From: Blumeriella jaapii | Lineage: Eukaryota > Ascomycota > Leotiomycetes > Helotiales > Drepanopezizaceae | Assembly: GCA_009599575.1 (NCBI GenBank) | Contig: VWND01000022.1 | Span: forward strand, 267,001 to 331,000 | Length of the DNA: 64,000 bases | Reading direction: 5' to 3' | Shown: positions 36,705 through 49,000 of the stretch, one piece after another | How positions within the stretch are numbered: position 1 is the stretch's first letter | Layout of the letters: each line of letters opens with the position of its first letter | Made by a program: the position numbers and the translations under genes | Notes under the pieces: generated by a model | Seen by the model: only the letters and a program-made list of their open reading frames with translations | Databases searched by the model: none | What the model was told of the DNA's origin: nothing

Positions 36705-38339
36705 CTAAGACCTCTTCTGTCCCATCTCAATGTCCCCATCATCAAACTCATCCCAATCACCGCCGCCCCCAACTTTCCGCCCAACATAGATCCCGACGGC
36801 AGTCCCCGCACTGGCCAGTAGGAACCAGCTATCGAACCACCTCTCGACGAGCCCGGGCTCCAGGGGGCTCCCGAGCGCATCGCTGACCACGCTCTTCATC
36901 TCGCTCGGTAGATTGCTGCGCAGCAACAGCGCGCTGGAGATCACGTACGTGGCCGAGATCTGGGCGATGATGAGCGCGAGGTTGGCCTGGGCTTGGTAGA
37001 GAAGGGAGGGCAGAAGCTTGGTGATCATGTGGAATGTTTGGAGCACCGAGTTGAAGGACGCGAGGAGGATGATGCCGCTGAGGAGGAACGAGATTTGTCG
37101 GGACCAGGCGAGCTGGTCGAGGGACGGGTCGACGTGTTTCGCGAGAAGGGACAGGACCCGATTGATGGGGTCGGTGGTGGAGGATGTGTATGCTGCGGGA
37201 TAGAGGGGTGGGTAGAGCGTGCGCCGGATGGAGGTGAAGACGGTGGAGAGGATGCGATAGATGCAGTAGAGGGCAAAGGCGTACGACGCTGGAGTGAGCA
37301 GAAGCTTGCCGACGGGCGACGATGCTTGCTGAGAAGACGCGAGCCGGTTCTGAAGGACGGACAGGGAGGACGAGAGGCTCAACTTCATGGAGTTCAGACC
37401 GGCGATTTCGAGTTCTAGAGCCTCGAGTTCGTGCGTTTCTGCATTGCCGCGAAAGCTGCTGATGACTTTGGTCATGAATCCTTCCGAGACAGAATCCCTC
37501 ATCTTGCGCTGCAGAGCTCGAAGACGACTCCGCTTTGCAGCAAGCATCTCACTCGTAGCATCGAGACCTGCTTGCTTGCGAGCGATCCTCGCTTCAGTGA
37601 CCGGTCGGGGCTTCGCTCCGAACGTTTGCCAGGGCGCCGATACTGCAGCGAACCCAGACAACAGTGCCATGAGAGAGATCCCCACAATACCAACTCGATC
37701 CAAACATTCTTCCGTCAAGCTTTTGCCCGTCGGGGCGGCAACGCCTGGCACACCTTTGCCCACCAGCCAAAAGACGGCCAACCAGCCACCAAACAGAAAC
37801 GTCTGTAGAGCCCACGAGGTCTTCGGTAGGCGTCCCTTCGCATTCCTCTCGAAGGACCATCCGGAGCCCGACACAATCGACTGTAGTTCCAGAAAAGGTA
37901 TCAGAACCACCAGAAAGAACAACAGCGTCGGCACCACAGCGCCCAACGCCAGACTCCGCGCGGCAGGATTCAACGAGTTCGATATCTCGCACAGGATAAG
38001 CTCCGCCAACACAGCGGCGAGACTAATCGTCGCGGAAAACGTCAATGCCACGAGCCTTCTTCTGAAGGACTTCGCGCCCTGCTCTGCATGTCTCTGCCGT
38101 AGCTGTATCGGCGCACTGTTGGGGAGATAGTGTTCTTGCTCGTCCTTGGAATGCTGGAGGTTGGAGACGAGGGGGAATAGCTTGTAGAGGACGGCAAAGC
38201 TGACGCCGAGGAAGCTAGTGACGAAGGGGAGGGAGGAGAAGGCGAGGGTGGTGAAGGATTGGGAGCCGAGGGAGCGAATGTGGTGGCCGGGGGCAAAGCA
38301 CGCAGAGGCGCCGTCGTCGCATTTATCGGAGGAGAGCAT
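36705..38339 (-). CDS. Golgi pH regulator (GPHR/GPR89) family multipass membrane protein
   Basis: One exon, 544 residues from the ATG at 38339. Animal GPHR is a Golgi anion channel that sets luminal pH; plant relatives (GTG1/2) were proposed as abscisic acid receptors. About eight to nine hydrophobic helices are visible, among them TTLAFSSLPFVTSFLGV near the N-terminus, ALGAVVPTLLFFLVVLIPF, FLFGGWLAVFWLVG, GISLMALLSGFAAV, FLLSGIILLASF and FLLASAGTAVGIYVG at the C-terminus. The hallmark LSGFAAVSAPW precedes the central charged coiled-coil loop (ARKQAGLDA to LASSQQASS). The C-terminal half is the ABA_GPCR-like domain (AWSRQISFLLSG, LPSEMKSVVSDALG). The frame stays open upstream to at least 38470 without another ATG, so a 5' intron cannot be excluded, but MLSSDKCDD fits the family's start. 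Confidence 0.88.
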   Translation of the reverse strand: MLSSDKCDDGASACFAPGHHIRSLGSQSFTTLAFSSLPFVTSFLGVSFAVLYKLFPLVSNLQHSKDEQEHYLPNSAPIQLRQRHAEQGAKSFRRRLVALTFSATISLAAVLAELILCEISNSLNPAARSLALGAVVPTLLFFLVVLIPFLELQSIVSGSGWSFERNAKGRLPKTSWALQTFLFGGWLAVFWLVGKGVPGVAAPTGKSLTEECLDRVGIVGISLMALLSGFAAVSAPWQTFGAKPRPVTEARIARKQAGLDATSEMLAAKRSRLRALQRKMRDSVSEGFMTKVISSFRGNAETHELEALELEIAGLNSMKLSLSSSLSVLQNRLASSQQASSPVGKLLLTPASYAFALYCIYRILSTVFTSIRRTLYPPLYPAAYTSSTTDPINRVLSLLAKHVDPSLDQLAWSRQISFLLSGIILLASFNSVLQTFHMITKLLPSLLYQAQANLALIIAQISATYVISSALLLRSNLPSEMKSVVSDALGSPLEPGLVERWFDSWFLLASAGTAVGIYVGRKVGGGGDWDEFDDGDIEMGQKRS

Positions 38340-39528
38340 TGAGCTTGCGATGGAGGCCAGCTCGTTGGCCGTGATCACATTGTAGGAGGTCGGCGATGCG
38401 GGTTTGTGAGAGGTGCTTGAGTCTAGGGATGCGGTCGCAGTGCAATTTGGTAGTGTAAGTGTGTTTGCTTCAGGTCAGGTGATGGTACGTAGTACAGCCC
38501 TGTACTGTGCTGTACTGTACTGTACAATGGAGCGCCACAACGCCACGCGCCACAACGCCACGGATCCATACGCCACACGCCACACGCCACGTGCCACACC
38601 GCTCTCATCCTGAACGGGACCTACCTAAAGGACAGAACTGTACAGCATTGCGTACAAATGACTGTAAGAAGATTCTCTTTTGGATCTTTGCAAGCTCCAC
38701 TTTTAGCAATATCCCCCTATCATTTCCGACTGTCAATCCCTTCTTCTATACAACGCCAGCCTGAATCCCTCTCACAACAAAACGACCAACCTTGCGAAGT
38801 CTCAACCACGCGCTCCAAGAGGCTCCAAGGCCGAAGATCAATACTTCCGTAGTTCCGTGGCTCCCCTGGGGAGACCGAATCTTGCTGGCGGCACGGGAAG
38901 CAGACATGTTTTCTATGCTTTGGTAATTCACGAATCGTGCTTTTCATTCGTGGATGTGCTGTTCTCAGATACTTCTGCATCGGGGTCTGTCTTCCACTGC
39001 TAATCCTGGCCTTAGCCTTGAAACCAAAATATCTTTCTCTTTCCAAACAGACTTACCACTCTGGTAAGGGACAGTGGGCCAGCTAAGTAAACGATGTTCG
39101 TCCAAGCCGAAGCTGATGGATCAAGCAACATGTGATGCACGTGGATTACATTTTTCAACGATCGAATTTCGGCATGGTCTTGTATTCATTTGACTGCTAT
39201 GAACACCTCCCTTGTTCGTCACCACTGCCACTATGTACACGATCTGAGGTACGTATTTGCAATCGCTTCTTTTCAATCATCTCTAGAGAAAATCCCTAGC
39301 CATACCCGAATGATGCTGAAATTTTGGGGTATCCGATTCAACAATGAGACCAGAACGACATGTGATCGCGACCCCCACAACACCGTGATGGCAAAGCCAA
39401 GCCCCAACGCCAAAGTCAGATCCCATTCATGACCGAAAGACACATGCTAGAGAAGCCACACCAGCCAGGAGCGCCCGCCGAAGCAAAAGTATTATCGTAA
39501 GCAAGGAGACATTGAGCAACGCTAGCCC
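38340..39528. other. Intergenic region
   Basis: It holds a GTACTGTAC patch (38500-38525) and a CCACACGCCA-type repeat (about 38535-38600). The rest is unique sequence of mixed composition with no supported gene. Confidence 0.5.
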
Positions 39529-41276
39529 TTAACGCATAGCGAGGATACCTGAGGGCAAGTGCGTGCCGACGCCCAGCTCGTCCTCAGGTACTGAGCTAGC
39601 ATTGTCTTCTCCGTCGCCGTCCAAGTTGAGGAGCTGGAATCGGTTCATGGGTGTGGCATCCTTCTTCTTGTTGCGCTTGTTCTCTGTGCGGCTCTGCACT
39701 TGTTTCTCGAGCGGTGCGGCACATTCATCGGCATCCCATTCGATCTTAAATCTTTTGTAAACACTGCAATGCGTTAGTTGGCCTCTCGTTCCCTAGGTGA
39801 AAAGTAAGAGTCACCTACGCGCGACTCATCATGCAAGTACGAGCAAACATCGAATTGTGGACCGAGTTGGTGGAAATGTAGCAATTTCGATTTCGGAAAA
39901 CAACGTTGATGACAACCAGGTTGTGAATGTGCTCCAGATCATCTCGAATCATAGCCTCGGTGAGCTTTGTACCGCAGTCTTGGATGACCAGATTTCGTGT
40001 GGCACCAATTCCTATCTTGTTGGCAACGTGACCTGGTAGGATGAATTGGCGGTCGTTCCATCGGATCTGAAGCTACAAGGAATCAGCACGTTACGTCTGA
40101 CCAAAGGACAAATGTTGCGTACCCTCTTGCCCCGAATGTATAGATCGTGGCGCTTGACGAATCGGAAGAACTCTTGGGCGGCTTGCTCCTCCAGGAACGA
40201 GACACTAACACTACGATCGTTGCTTCGAAGGAAGATGTCTAGCAACAGACCACCTCTGATAACGTTGGTGACATCTGCATGTGTCGTACCTTCCGGCAGG
40301 TTTGATAGGACGACGTTGCGCCTGGCATGTTTAGCAAATTGTGGGCGCTTAATACGACCCTGGGCCTGGGATTCATCGGGACTTGGATCGAAGAATTCGT
40401 CCGGCGAAGAATATTCATCATTTTGCTCGTGGTTAGAATAGCTTTGACTGATGTCATTTGTCAGGTTGCTACCCAAGCCATTGTTCCCGTTTCCTCTTCG
40501 TCCATAGTCGCCCCGGGGAGTGTAGTTGGCGTGTCTTCCGTACGTATAATCCCGTCCGTTTCCATGAGTCTTTGGCACGGTTGATTCGGGTTGTTGTGTG
40601 AAAAAGGCGTCACTACTACTCGGGTCACCGGTTTCAGTCGTACCATTTTCCTCGTTGTCTGCGCCCTCGTCCTTGATCAAGATCTGGTCGGCAGGTGTTA
40701 GGACACGAGATTGGAGTCAGGTGAGATTGACGTCGCGAGGGGGGTCTTACAGCCAAGGTTTCTCCAGCAATGCCACCTCTGAAAAGGTTGCGCTGTAGGT
40801 TGGCTGTTGCAGGGTCAGAGACCTATAAATGGCAAGAAAGGTTGATTTCTGTCGTACCGTATTCTCGAGCAGATGTCAACTGTGGGAGTCAGTCATTTAG
40901 CTTTCTACCTTAGCCTTCTGGCAATGCAGGGCAGGAGGGCTGGCACTTACGAGGCTGTCATGATCGGCCTTGGGGATTGTGACGGTTTGCAAATGTACAG
41001 GAGCATGCAAGTTGACACCACTGGTATGCTATCGCACGCATCAACACTATTTCGATTTTCTCCGCTGACCATCTTGGCACGTACAAATTGAGCTCTGTTG
41101 CGGGGGGAGAAAGTTAGTATCGTTCGTATTCGACTGTTGTAAGTACTGTACTGTAAGTACTGTACTGTACGTACGTCGAGCGCGCGAGAGCTAGCACGCG
41201 AGAGCTCCGGTGCTTACCTTCTCAGCAAAGTTTCAAAGTAGGCCTTGTCAAGAGTAACGGTGGCGTCTGCCATCAT
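39529..41276 (-). CDS. RNA-binding protein with two RRM domains, 8 exons including two microexons
   Basis: Minus-strand exons: 41276-41218, 41094-41085 (10 nt), 41028-40951, 40879-40858 (22 nt), 40803-40751, 40683-40123, 40072-39819 and 39763-39529, giving 423 residues. The start reads MMADATVTLDKAYFETLL; either Met could be first. Splicing the two microexons restores the continuous conserved text RAQFHTSGVNL and EYANLQRNLFRGG, which supports them. The first RRM is RRNVVLSNLPEGTTHADV to FVKRHDLYIRGK, the second TRNLVIQDCGTKLTEAM to FARTCMMSR. A Gly/Asn/Tyr-rich linker precedes the first RRM. The C-terminus has a basic patch NKRNKKK. Known relatives are fungal RRM proteins of the Nrd1/Mrn1 neighbourhood, but I am not sure enough to name an orthologue. 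The first intron contains the GTACAGTAC motif seen elsewhere in the window. Confidence 0.82.
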
Positions 41277-44200
41277 AGTGGAGGATCACACGATACTTGA
41301 CGTCGTGGTAAAGGAGCTGCTCGATCTGCTTGCGACGTGCGAATTATTTTGGTGATCTTCAAAAAAAAAGTTGTCCCGGGCCCGGGGATAGTTCTGCCTT
41401 AGCGCGAGAAATAGCGTCCGCCTGCACGGTACCGTAAGTCTCATACAGTAGCTGAGCTCGGACCGGCCTCGAAATCTTTTATCCGAGATCATGTGATCTC
41501 GTCATCACCAAGTCCTCTCTCCGTCTTGACCTTACTTTCTCTACTGTACTGTACATATCTAAGGCGCCTCCAACCTTTGAACGATATGACCCGGGGCAGT
41601 ACAAGATCTCTCAACAAATCTCACGGCATCGAGGCCCAGTCCAGAAAGACACGTCGGACATTTTCCGTTCAAAGGCCCAGCTTTTTGTGTGCCTTGTCCA
41701 CTAGGTACAGTACAGTACTGTACAGTACCTGCATAAGCAAACTTTCTATCTTAGCCACAGACAAGTACGTATTCAAAATCATCAGCTCAGTACAGAACAG
41801 TCAGTATCTTAGCCACAGCCAAGTACGCATTCAAACCTTCAGCTCAGTACAGTAGTCAAGTACATGCAAAATCTTCAGCTCAGTACAGTACAGTCAGTAT
41901 CTTAGCCACAGCCAAGTACGCATTCTAATCTTTAGCTCAGTACACATACAGTACAGTCAGTATCTTAGCCACAGCCAAGTACGCATTCAAATCTTCAGTT
42001 CAGACTGCGATGCTTCTCATCATCGACGTCTACACAGTACTACTGTACAGAGTCGAACATACAGATTTTAAACCCTTGTCTCATTTTCTCTTCACTCGGG
42101 TTTCGAGCCCGCCGGTATTGACTTGTCTACGTCTTGTAGGGTCCCTTCCTGCCGGCAGTAATGGAGGGGTCCTTCGCGGACCTGATCATGCATTTCCGGG
42201 GACTTGTTTTGAAGGCTGAGTTTTTTGTTTCTATCACAAAATCTTACTTCTTAGCAGCTGTCCACGCGTACTGCATATACAGAGTACGGGGGCAACTGTA
42301 TGTAGCTAGCCTAATAACTTGGAAATTGTATTTACGCAGTATTGTTCTGTCACGCTGTCGGACGGACCTCGGTAGTCCAGGTTGAAGTAACTTCTGTGTC
42401 AAAAGTCCGACGCTTTCACGATCAAACCAACAATAGGCCGTGGCCGGCTTCCCGCCCATGAAGTTTACTCGGAGTCTGACGTGGTAGCCTGTCTGTTATC
42501 AATCAGGATCTCCATTATCAGGAGGACACACTCATAGCCTACGCACACTGACACGGCCGGGCTCTCTAGCATGGAAAAGTTGTGCCGTGACGGGATAGTA
42601 CTGTACGTGGCTGGACAGCTGGGACTTTCTATATATACATACCGTGATCCGTTGAGGCACAGAAGCGAAACCACCTGAAGGCGAACAGATTCCCAGAGGC
42701 GAAACCCGCAATGAACACCGTACGTACAGTACAAGTACAGTACACAGTACGGACCTTCTTCCGTAAGTAATCCAGTATTGAGGAACTTAGCATTGCATGC
42801 CAAGTCTTCAAGAAAACGGAGATGCCCATGCAGATACGCGCTCGCAGATCTCTTGGTACCGAACAGACAAGGCGTTCTAGCTCAGCTGCTCGTGTGAAGA
42901 AATTCGCGCCTCTACATAGTCAAGTGCGTAACGAAAATTACGTTCTCGTATCAATTGAGGGCACCCGTGGTAAAAGCTCGATTGCGCCTCTCTCCCAAAT
43001 TTTATATTGTAAGGGGGAGGGGGGGGGGGGTGAAAATTCCGGGAAGAAAAGAATGAGTACATACTAGCGAACTCAAAGTGCAGTTACGCAAGTGCAGAGA
43101 AGCAAAGTCTTCGATGAGCGGGAAACAGAGCGAGCTTGTGTTGTCAAGAAGCCTTCGGAATCGGAGGCGATGGGTGATTGTTGGCGCCCTGGACACACGT
43201 TCTATCGCATCGTGTGTAGAACATAGAGCTCCTTTATCAGCTACTGTACTGTAGTTGAGATGTAATGAATGTGGTTTCGATGCTTCATGTTGGGTAGTTT
43301 GGCTCCCAGGGTACTGAGGATCAAAGTTCCAAGTGACCGATCGGACAAGTGACTAAAACTGTCTTCCTCCGCACCCAGTCCACAGGGACAAAACACCGAG
43401 AGTCTGAGACTCTCGCTCCGTCAGTGTTTATGCGCTTCGTTTTTTGCCGAGACGGGCCGGTATCAAGATTATGCCAAGTTGCAAAGCCATCGCTCTCCAC
43501 ATGGTCGACGCGTGGTTGAGTCGAGGAATAAGAATGCCGAGGGCCAGCAAGAATGTCATTACGTTAAATATTATCATCATCTTCAGCAGCAGCATCCACA
43601 GCCATCTCAGACACGCGAAATAAGGAAAGACAAGCAATGCTTCCTCTTTATATGTCTCGACGGCAGTGAGCCCTGCAAGATGTAGATTAGCAAGCGATCA
43701 GTGAGACAGGGCAACTCTCCCTTGTACATACATCCGCCTGCAAAGCACGAGCCAGATGTCAATTACGAAGTGTAAAAGTAGAACTTTTCACATTTCATGT
43801 ACTCGAGATGAAAGAGAAGTGAAACAATCTATCTTCAGGTTGGTGTTTGGCAGGTTGGTAGGAGATTTCTGACAGCTATCAAACCGTAGATCACGGGAGA
43901 TGGGAAGATGCAGCTGGGCGGTCCCAAACGCTGTTACTATTCTCGAGAGATCGTCCATTCCACGGGAGCACGTTGACCGTCGTGGAGCGAGGTGATGCAA
44001 GATAGAAGAAATCGAACCGGGCATTTCTTCCGAACAGGGCGTGGGGCCGAAGACTGCGGCAGTCTTCCCCTGTGTCCGACGTTCGTGGTCGCTCGGTAAG
44101 AAGTACACAAAGAATGGAGCAACTACGCAGACCTTGGGCCACCCCCCCGGACTCTAGAGCACTGCCGCGCCAAACTATAGATACAGTGTGTATTAAAGTT

Positions 44201-44719
44201 ATTGTCCAAGACGACTAGGTAATACGACGCCTTGGCAATGCTCGACGTCTTGATCACCAGTATTCTGTTTCCGTAGGTGGACGTGACGCCAATCTCTCTC
44301 GTCTCTGCCTCACATCGCCGGCCCACAAGACTCCCTGCTGTCTGGACTCCGGTTTCCAAGAGAATTGGCAGGCATCAGATTGGAAATCCATTGGCTCGCT
44401 TACGCAACCCCCAGTGTAAATAGTCTTTCTCCTGAGTTGCTCCGCAGATGGTGGGTTTTACCTGAGTTTGCCAATAAGTGCCTAGCAAGTCATCCATTGG
44501 CTCAATGTTGACTCCAGTCCCCAGATAAAGCCTCCTCCCCTGGTCTGTACGAGGTCTTCCTCGAGCATGTGGTGTGTCGAATGAGCTGCGGCTTCCATAT
44601 ATCTCTTCGTCCCCTCTTGCCAGACTAGCCAGACGAGCCAGACGAGCCAGACGAGGAGACTATCAGATTTGTGTTTCTCTTCCCCATTCGTCGCGGTCCT
44701 TTCTTATTCACTCTTCATC
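41277..44719. other. Long gene-poor intergenic region
   Basis: About 3.4 kb without a gene I can support. It contains several GTACAGTAC/GTACTGTAC clusters (about 41545, 41704-41728, 42721-42750, 43243), a four-copy minisatellite (41747-42003) and a short G run (about 43016-43031). Every open frame is short and lacks recognisable similarity. It includes the promoters of the flanking RRM and DOMON genes. Confidence 0.5.
41747..42003. repeat. Minisatellite, four degenerate units of about 43-93 bp
   Basis: Units start at 41747, 41805, 41898 and 41961, each with TATCTTAGCCACAG followed by CAAGTACGCATTC-like sequence and CTTCAGCTCAGTACA. The unit at 41805 contains an internal partial duplication. 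Confidence 0.85.
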
Positions 44720-46074
44720 ATGCGTTTTTCCACTGCCAGTGCCCTTGGGGCTTTGGCTCTCGGTTCGTCGTCCCCCTCTATGTGTTTCTTTTTCACCAGA
44801 CTGACGACTCGCCAGCATCGGGCACTGCGGCTCAACTCGTCCATTGTGATGGAGCCGTATGCTTCGGGATCATCGTCCCCCCTACCACGGCCGCTCGTGG
44901 CAGCGGCGACATTTTCTTCCAAATCAGTGGCCCGACGACGAATCGATGGATTGGTCTCGGCCAGGGAGCTACGATGAAGGATGCCAACCTCTTCATGATC
45001 TACACGGACGACGACGGAGACGACGTTACACTATCGCCACGACTTGGAGTCGGCGAAACAGCCCCCGTGCACGACCTGTCTACCGCCCAAGTCGAGCTTC
45101 TAGATGGCTCTGGCGTCGTGAACGGGATCATGACCGCCAATGTCAAATGTCGGTGCCAACCAAAGCCCCCGCACAAAAGAGAGACTCGCTAACGCGTCTC
45201 AGGCTCGAACTGCCAGAGCTGGCCTGGCGCTACCATGAACTTCGCTGATCAAGCATCGAAATGGATATACGCATGGGAACAAGGACAGCCGGTCAACTCC
45301 GACGACGAGGAATTCCCCCTGGAGTTCCACACCCACTACGGCGAGCCAACCTGGAACCTCACCCTGGCTGCCGGTACCGCAAGCGAGGACAACTCGTTCC
45401 CCAAATCCTACGCCGCGATCAAGGCTACGGGCGTCGACCCATCCACCGCAGCTGGCGGCGGCGGCGGCAACTACCCAGCCGGCTGGGACAAGGTTCTGAT
45501 CGCTCATGGGGTCTTCGGTTCCCTCGCCTTTGTCCTTTTCTTCCCTCTGGGCGCCATCGGCATCCGCGTGCTCAACCTGCCAGGTCTGGTGTGGATCCAT
45601 GCCGGGTGGATGGTCTTCTCCTGGGCCACCGCGATCTGCTGCATGGGCATGGGCATCTGGCTCGCCGTCACCGACAACTACATGAGCGAGTACCACTCCA
45701 TCATCGGCATCGTCGTCGTCTCCTCGCTCTCGATCCAGCCTCTCTCCGGCATGCTCCACCACGTGCTGTACAAGAGCCACGGCAGCCCCAACCAGGCCAC
45801 CTACCCTCACATCTGGTTTGGCCGGGCTATCGTCACGCTCGGTGTGGTCAACGGCGGTTTGGGAATGAAGCTGGCGGGCACCGCCACGGGCAAGAAGGTC
45901 GCCTACGCCGTCGGCGCAAGTATCATGTACCTGACATGGTTCGTGGTCATCCTCTTGGCGTTAAGCAAGAGCAAGGCCGCCAGGTCCGAGAAGGCCGGTG
46001 GCCAGATCCTCAACGACGACAGCGAGGAGCTGAAGAGCGTGGATAACCAGGGCAAGGCTACCCGGTCGGCCTAG
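44720..46074 (+). CDS. DOMON (CDH-type cytochrome) plus cytochrome b561 transmembrane protein
   Basis: Exons 44720-44762, 44816-45148 and 45203-46074 give 415 residues. The predicted role is electron transfer across a membrane: an extracellular DOMON/CDH-cytochrome b domain coupled to a b561/ferric-reductase-like helical domain. The signal peptide is MRFSTASALGALALASG. The DOMON part runs from about residue 20 to 190 (CDGAVCFGI, RWIGLGQGATMKDANLFMI). The b561 part has five to six helices with paired His positions (IAHGVFGSLAF, WIHAGWMVF, EYHSIIGIVV, LHHVLYKSH, YPHIWFGR). A Gly-rich linker (AAGGGGGNY) separates the two. The C-terminal tail is hydrophilic. The first intron uses a GTTCGT donor and the second GTCGGT; both are supported by the continuous text around LVHCDG and NVKCSNCQSW. 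Similar proteins are widespread in Pezizomycotina; the natural substrate is unknown. Confidence 0.87.
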
Positions 46075-49000
46075 TTCAATGGCGGCTAGATGCCTCGAGC
46101 CTGTAAGATAGCCACTCCGAGAGTGGCAGGGGGGTAGCATGGGGCCAAGGTGTACGGCGTTCCTTTGTAGCAACAAGAATCAAGCCATACAAGCTATGTA
46201 ATTTGCATCTTGTATAGGGCCAAAAAATACCCGACTTCCACGGAACTCACATTTAGCGGTAGAAACAAACAACACAAAAGCAGTCAACTTTTATCCATCC
46301 TCCTCTTTATATCTGGTTTTTTCCTTTTTTCTTTTTCCTTTTTTTTTGGGGGCGCTTTGATTCAACTGTATCCAACCGCAACTAGACCCAACCTACGCTC
46401 GGCTCCAGAGCCGAGTCGAGTCAAGCGAGAAGTTGTTGATCCCATGTACACACAGCACCTCACCTCACTCACCACCTTTCCTCTCAAACTCACACAATCG
46501 GGGCCTCCAACCCACCCCACCGCGCGAGTCTTGGAATACTGTGGATTGTCTTACGTACGTGCTCCTAACCACTGCCGCGACACATCTCATCTCGCCGCAT
46601 TCCAAGCCTCGCAGCGCTGGCGGGCCGGCTGGGGGCTCTCTGCGGGAGCCAAGCCAAGGAAGTAAAAATGTCTCTGCACGGCACGGATACGGGGAGTGCC
46701 CAGCTGCTGGGCAGCCATGTTTCGAGTTGCTCGACCCCCCGTCCACCGCACCTCGCTGACACCCCTACTCCAAAGAAGAAGTACTGTAGAAGTAGAAGTA
46801 GAAGTAGAAGTAGAAGTAGAAGTAGAAGTAGAAGTAGAAGTAGAAGTAGAAGTAGAAGTAGAAGTAGAAGTAGAAGTAGAAGTAGAAGTAGAAGTAGAAG
46901 TAGAAGTAGAAGTAGAAGTAGAAGTAGAAGTAGAATTAGAAGTAGAATTAGAAGTAGAGAAGTAGAAGTAGAAGTAGAGGTGAGACAAAAAAGCAGAAGG
47001 AAAGGGCTGAGAGAGAGAAAAGGAAGGAAAAGGATGTTAAGTAATGTGAGATAGAAGCAGCTGCGTCCACCTCTCTGTTGCTCAGGTCTTACTGTGCTGT
47101 ATTTGGTTTTGGTACTGTACAGTACTGTACATACGTAAGCGAGGACGAAGGCTAAGCGATTTTCTTCTCGCCATCACAAGTTCCTTTTTTCCCTCTCTTT
47201 TGGTCCTCGTACTTACAAAGCAGTTTGTTTACCTTCACTTTACCGGATTGATGGTTGAAGTCTCACCCACGGACATCAAATTAAAAGTCCTGCGCAGGTG
47301 GGAGGGTCTTCATCTAGCGCAGAATCGCCGACTCTGCTCCGCATGCATGTACTGTGTATTTACCCGCCCGGAGTCTCCTCCGGAGGGATAAAGCTAAACA
47401 ACACTTCCAAGGTTAAACTTTCTAGTGTACCTCTGAGTTAGCGGTTCTAAATGGGGAACAATGGGGTAGGGGCGGTGTTCTACAGGGTACTGTGCAGTGC
47501 AAGAGTAAGTGACGCCTAGATAGGATTGTGAAGTGGGACATCATGAACTCCTCAATCTCTTTCTTGCATAGGTACAGTACTGTACAGTACTTCTAACGAG
47601 CTACGCGGGCATGCTTGCCCGAGCCCATTCATCTACGTTCCACCGCCCCTCAGGGTGCCAGCTCGTTGACGACGACGATTACGCGGGCTGGACGCAATCA
47701 ATACCTGTACGTGGTACCCGATACGAACCTTTGGCTTTTCCGATTGCAAACGATCGTTGTCTTCGGCGGCAGAAAAGCTTTGTTGCATTTCATTTGAACA
47801 GGGTGCGGAAAGCCAAGATTCAAGCAATCGATACAAAGCAGCGTCGAAAAAAAAAAGTTTTCATCGGCGATTCCGAATCCTGATATTCAAGTGACTGCCA
47901 TTTGCTCCAACGGCGCGCGACGGTGGAATAGCTCAAGAGAATTGCCTTTTGGGGGGTTGTGATGATTGGAATATACGAAAAAGATACGATGCTCTATAAC
48001 TCCAAAACAGCTGTGCAGACAGCACTTTCGAGGATATTTCACACAGCCATTACCCATCAGACGAGTCGCTTGATTCGATATAAAAAAACGATGACCGAAA
48101 GTATTAGCATTGTTTGAAAGAGCGGCGGCAAAGAGCAGCATACCAGTGTCTGTGATATCCGTGCAAACAAAATGTTTTCTATGTAAAGATGATACTTATC
48201 ATCTTACATTCCCTGTGCCTCGCTCGGCTAGCAGATGTGTGGAGCGGAAGAGAATAACGGCGCCCTCTTCCGCATTGGTTGGCTTGTTTGACAAGACAGA
48301 TTACTTGCCTGCTCGTCTGGCCTTGGAGGAATGTGTGTACTGTATGTTTGGATCTTGATATTTGATTCATCTCTTCGCGAGCGGTTTCCTTATCTTCCTC
48401 TCGGCCAGGCCTACCACTTGTCGAGGATTTGGGACGGGTCCTGCGTCGTCATGGCTGGAGTGGCAGACGCAGCTTTCGCGCGATTTGGTGACTTGGGGGG
48501 CAGCGCGTGCGCGAGGAGTTTGGTGCGTTTGATGCGTCGAGTTTGTTAATGTAGATGGACGAACGAAGCGAGGCCGGATGGTTCTTCTGCGGAACTTGAT
48601 CCTGCAGTGGTGAGTAAGTAGACGCAAAGAGTGGCAGTACGTCGAGAGAGGATCTGGGTCTATCACGGAAGGAGGGCCTTTGCGGTGGTGAAAAGGGTAC
48701 ATCTACCTATGGGTGCTGAGATTTTCAGAAAGTAGCGTAGAATTGTCTGAGTTTGAGAAGATGAAGAAAGTGCAAGTTGAGTTGATGGAGTCCATTTTCG
48801 TATAGCTGTTCGCTGAGTATTTCACCTCACGTGGTGAACAGTAACCGGTTGCCTTCTTAGCGACCTCGACATAACATATTTATTATGCCTCTGGCCCTTT
48901 CACTAGAAAACAGCGGCTGCTCTCACACGGTCGCCAACCCTCACATATTCAGAATCAATCTGCTAAACCAAAGCAGAAACCCTCGTAACGTATATTCCTA

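Noticed and set aside
38340..38378. Extending the Golgi pH regulator to 38378
   Set aside because: The codon there is GTG on the minus strand; the first ATG in frame is at 38339.
42822..44359. Possible genes in the 41.3-44.7 kb gap
   Set aside because: All frames are under about 110 codons, show no family resemblance and overlap each other on both strands.
46587..47054. Ser-Arg repeat protein on the plus strand
   Set aside because: Product of the GTAGAA hexamer array; the opposite strand gives an equally long Ser-Thr frame.
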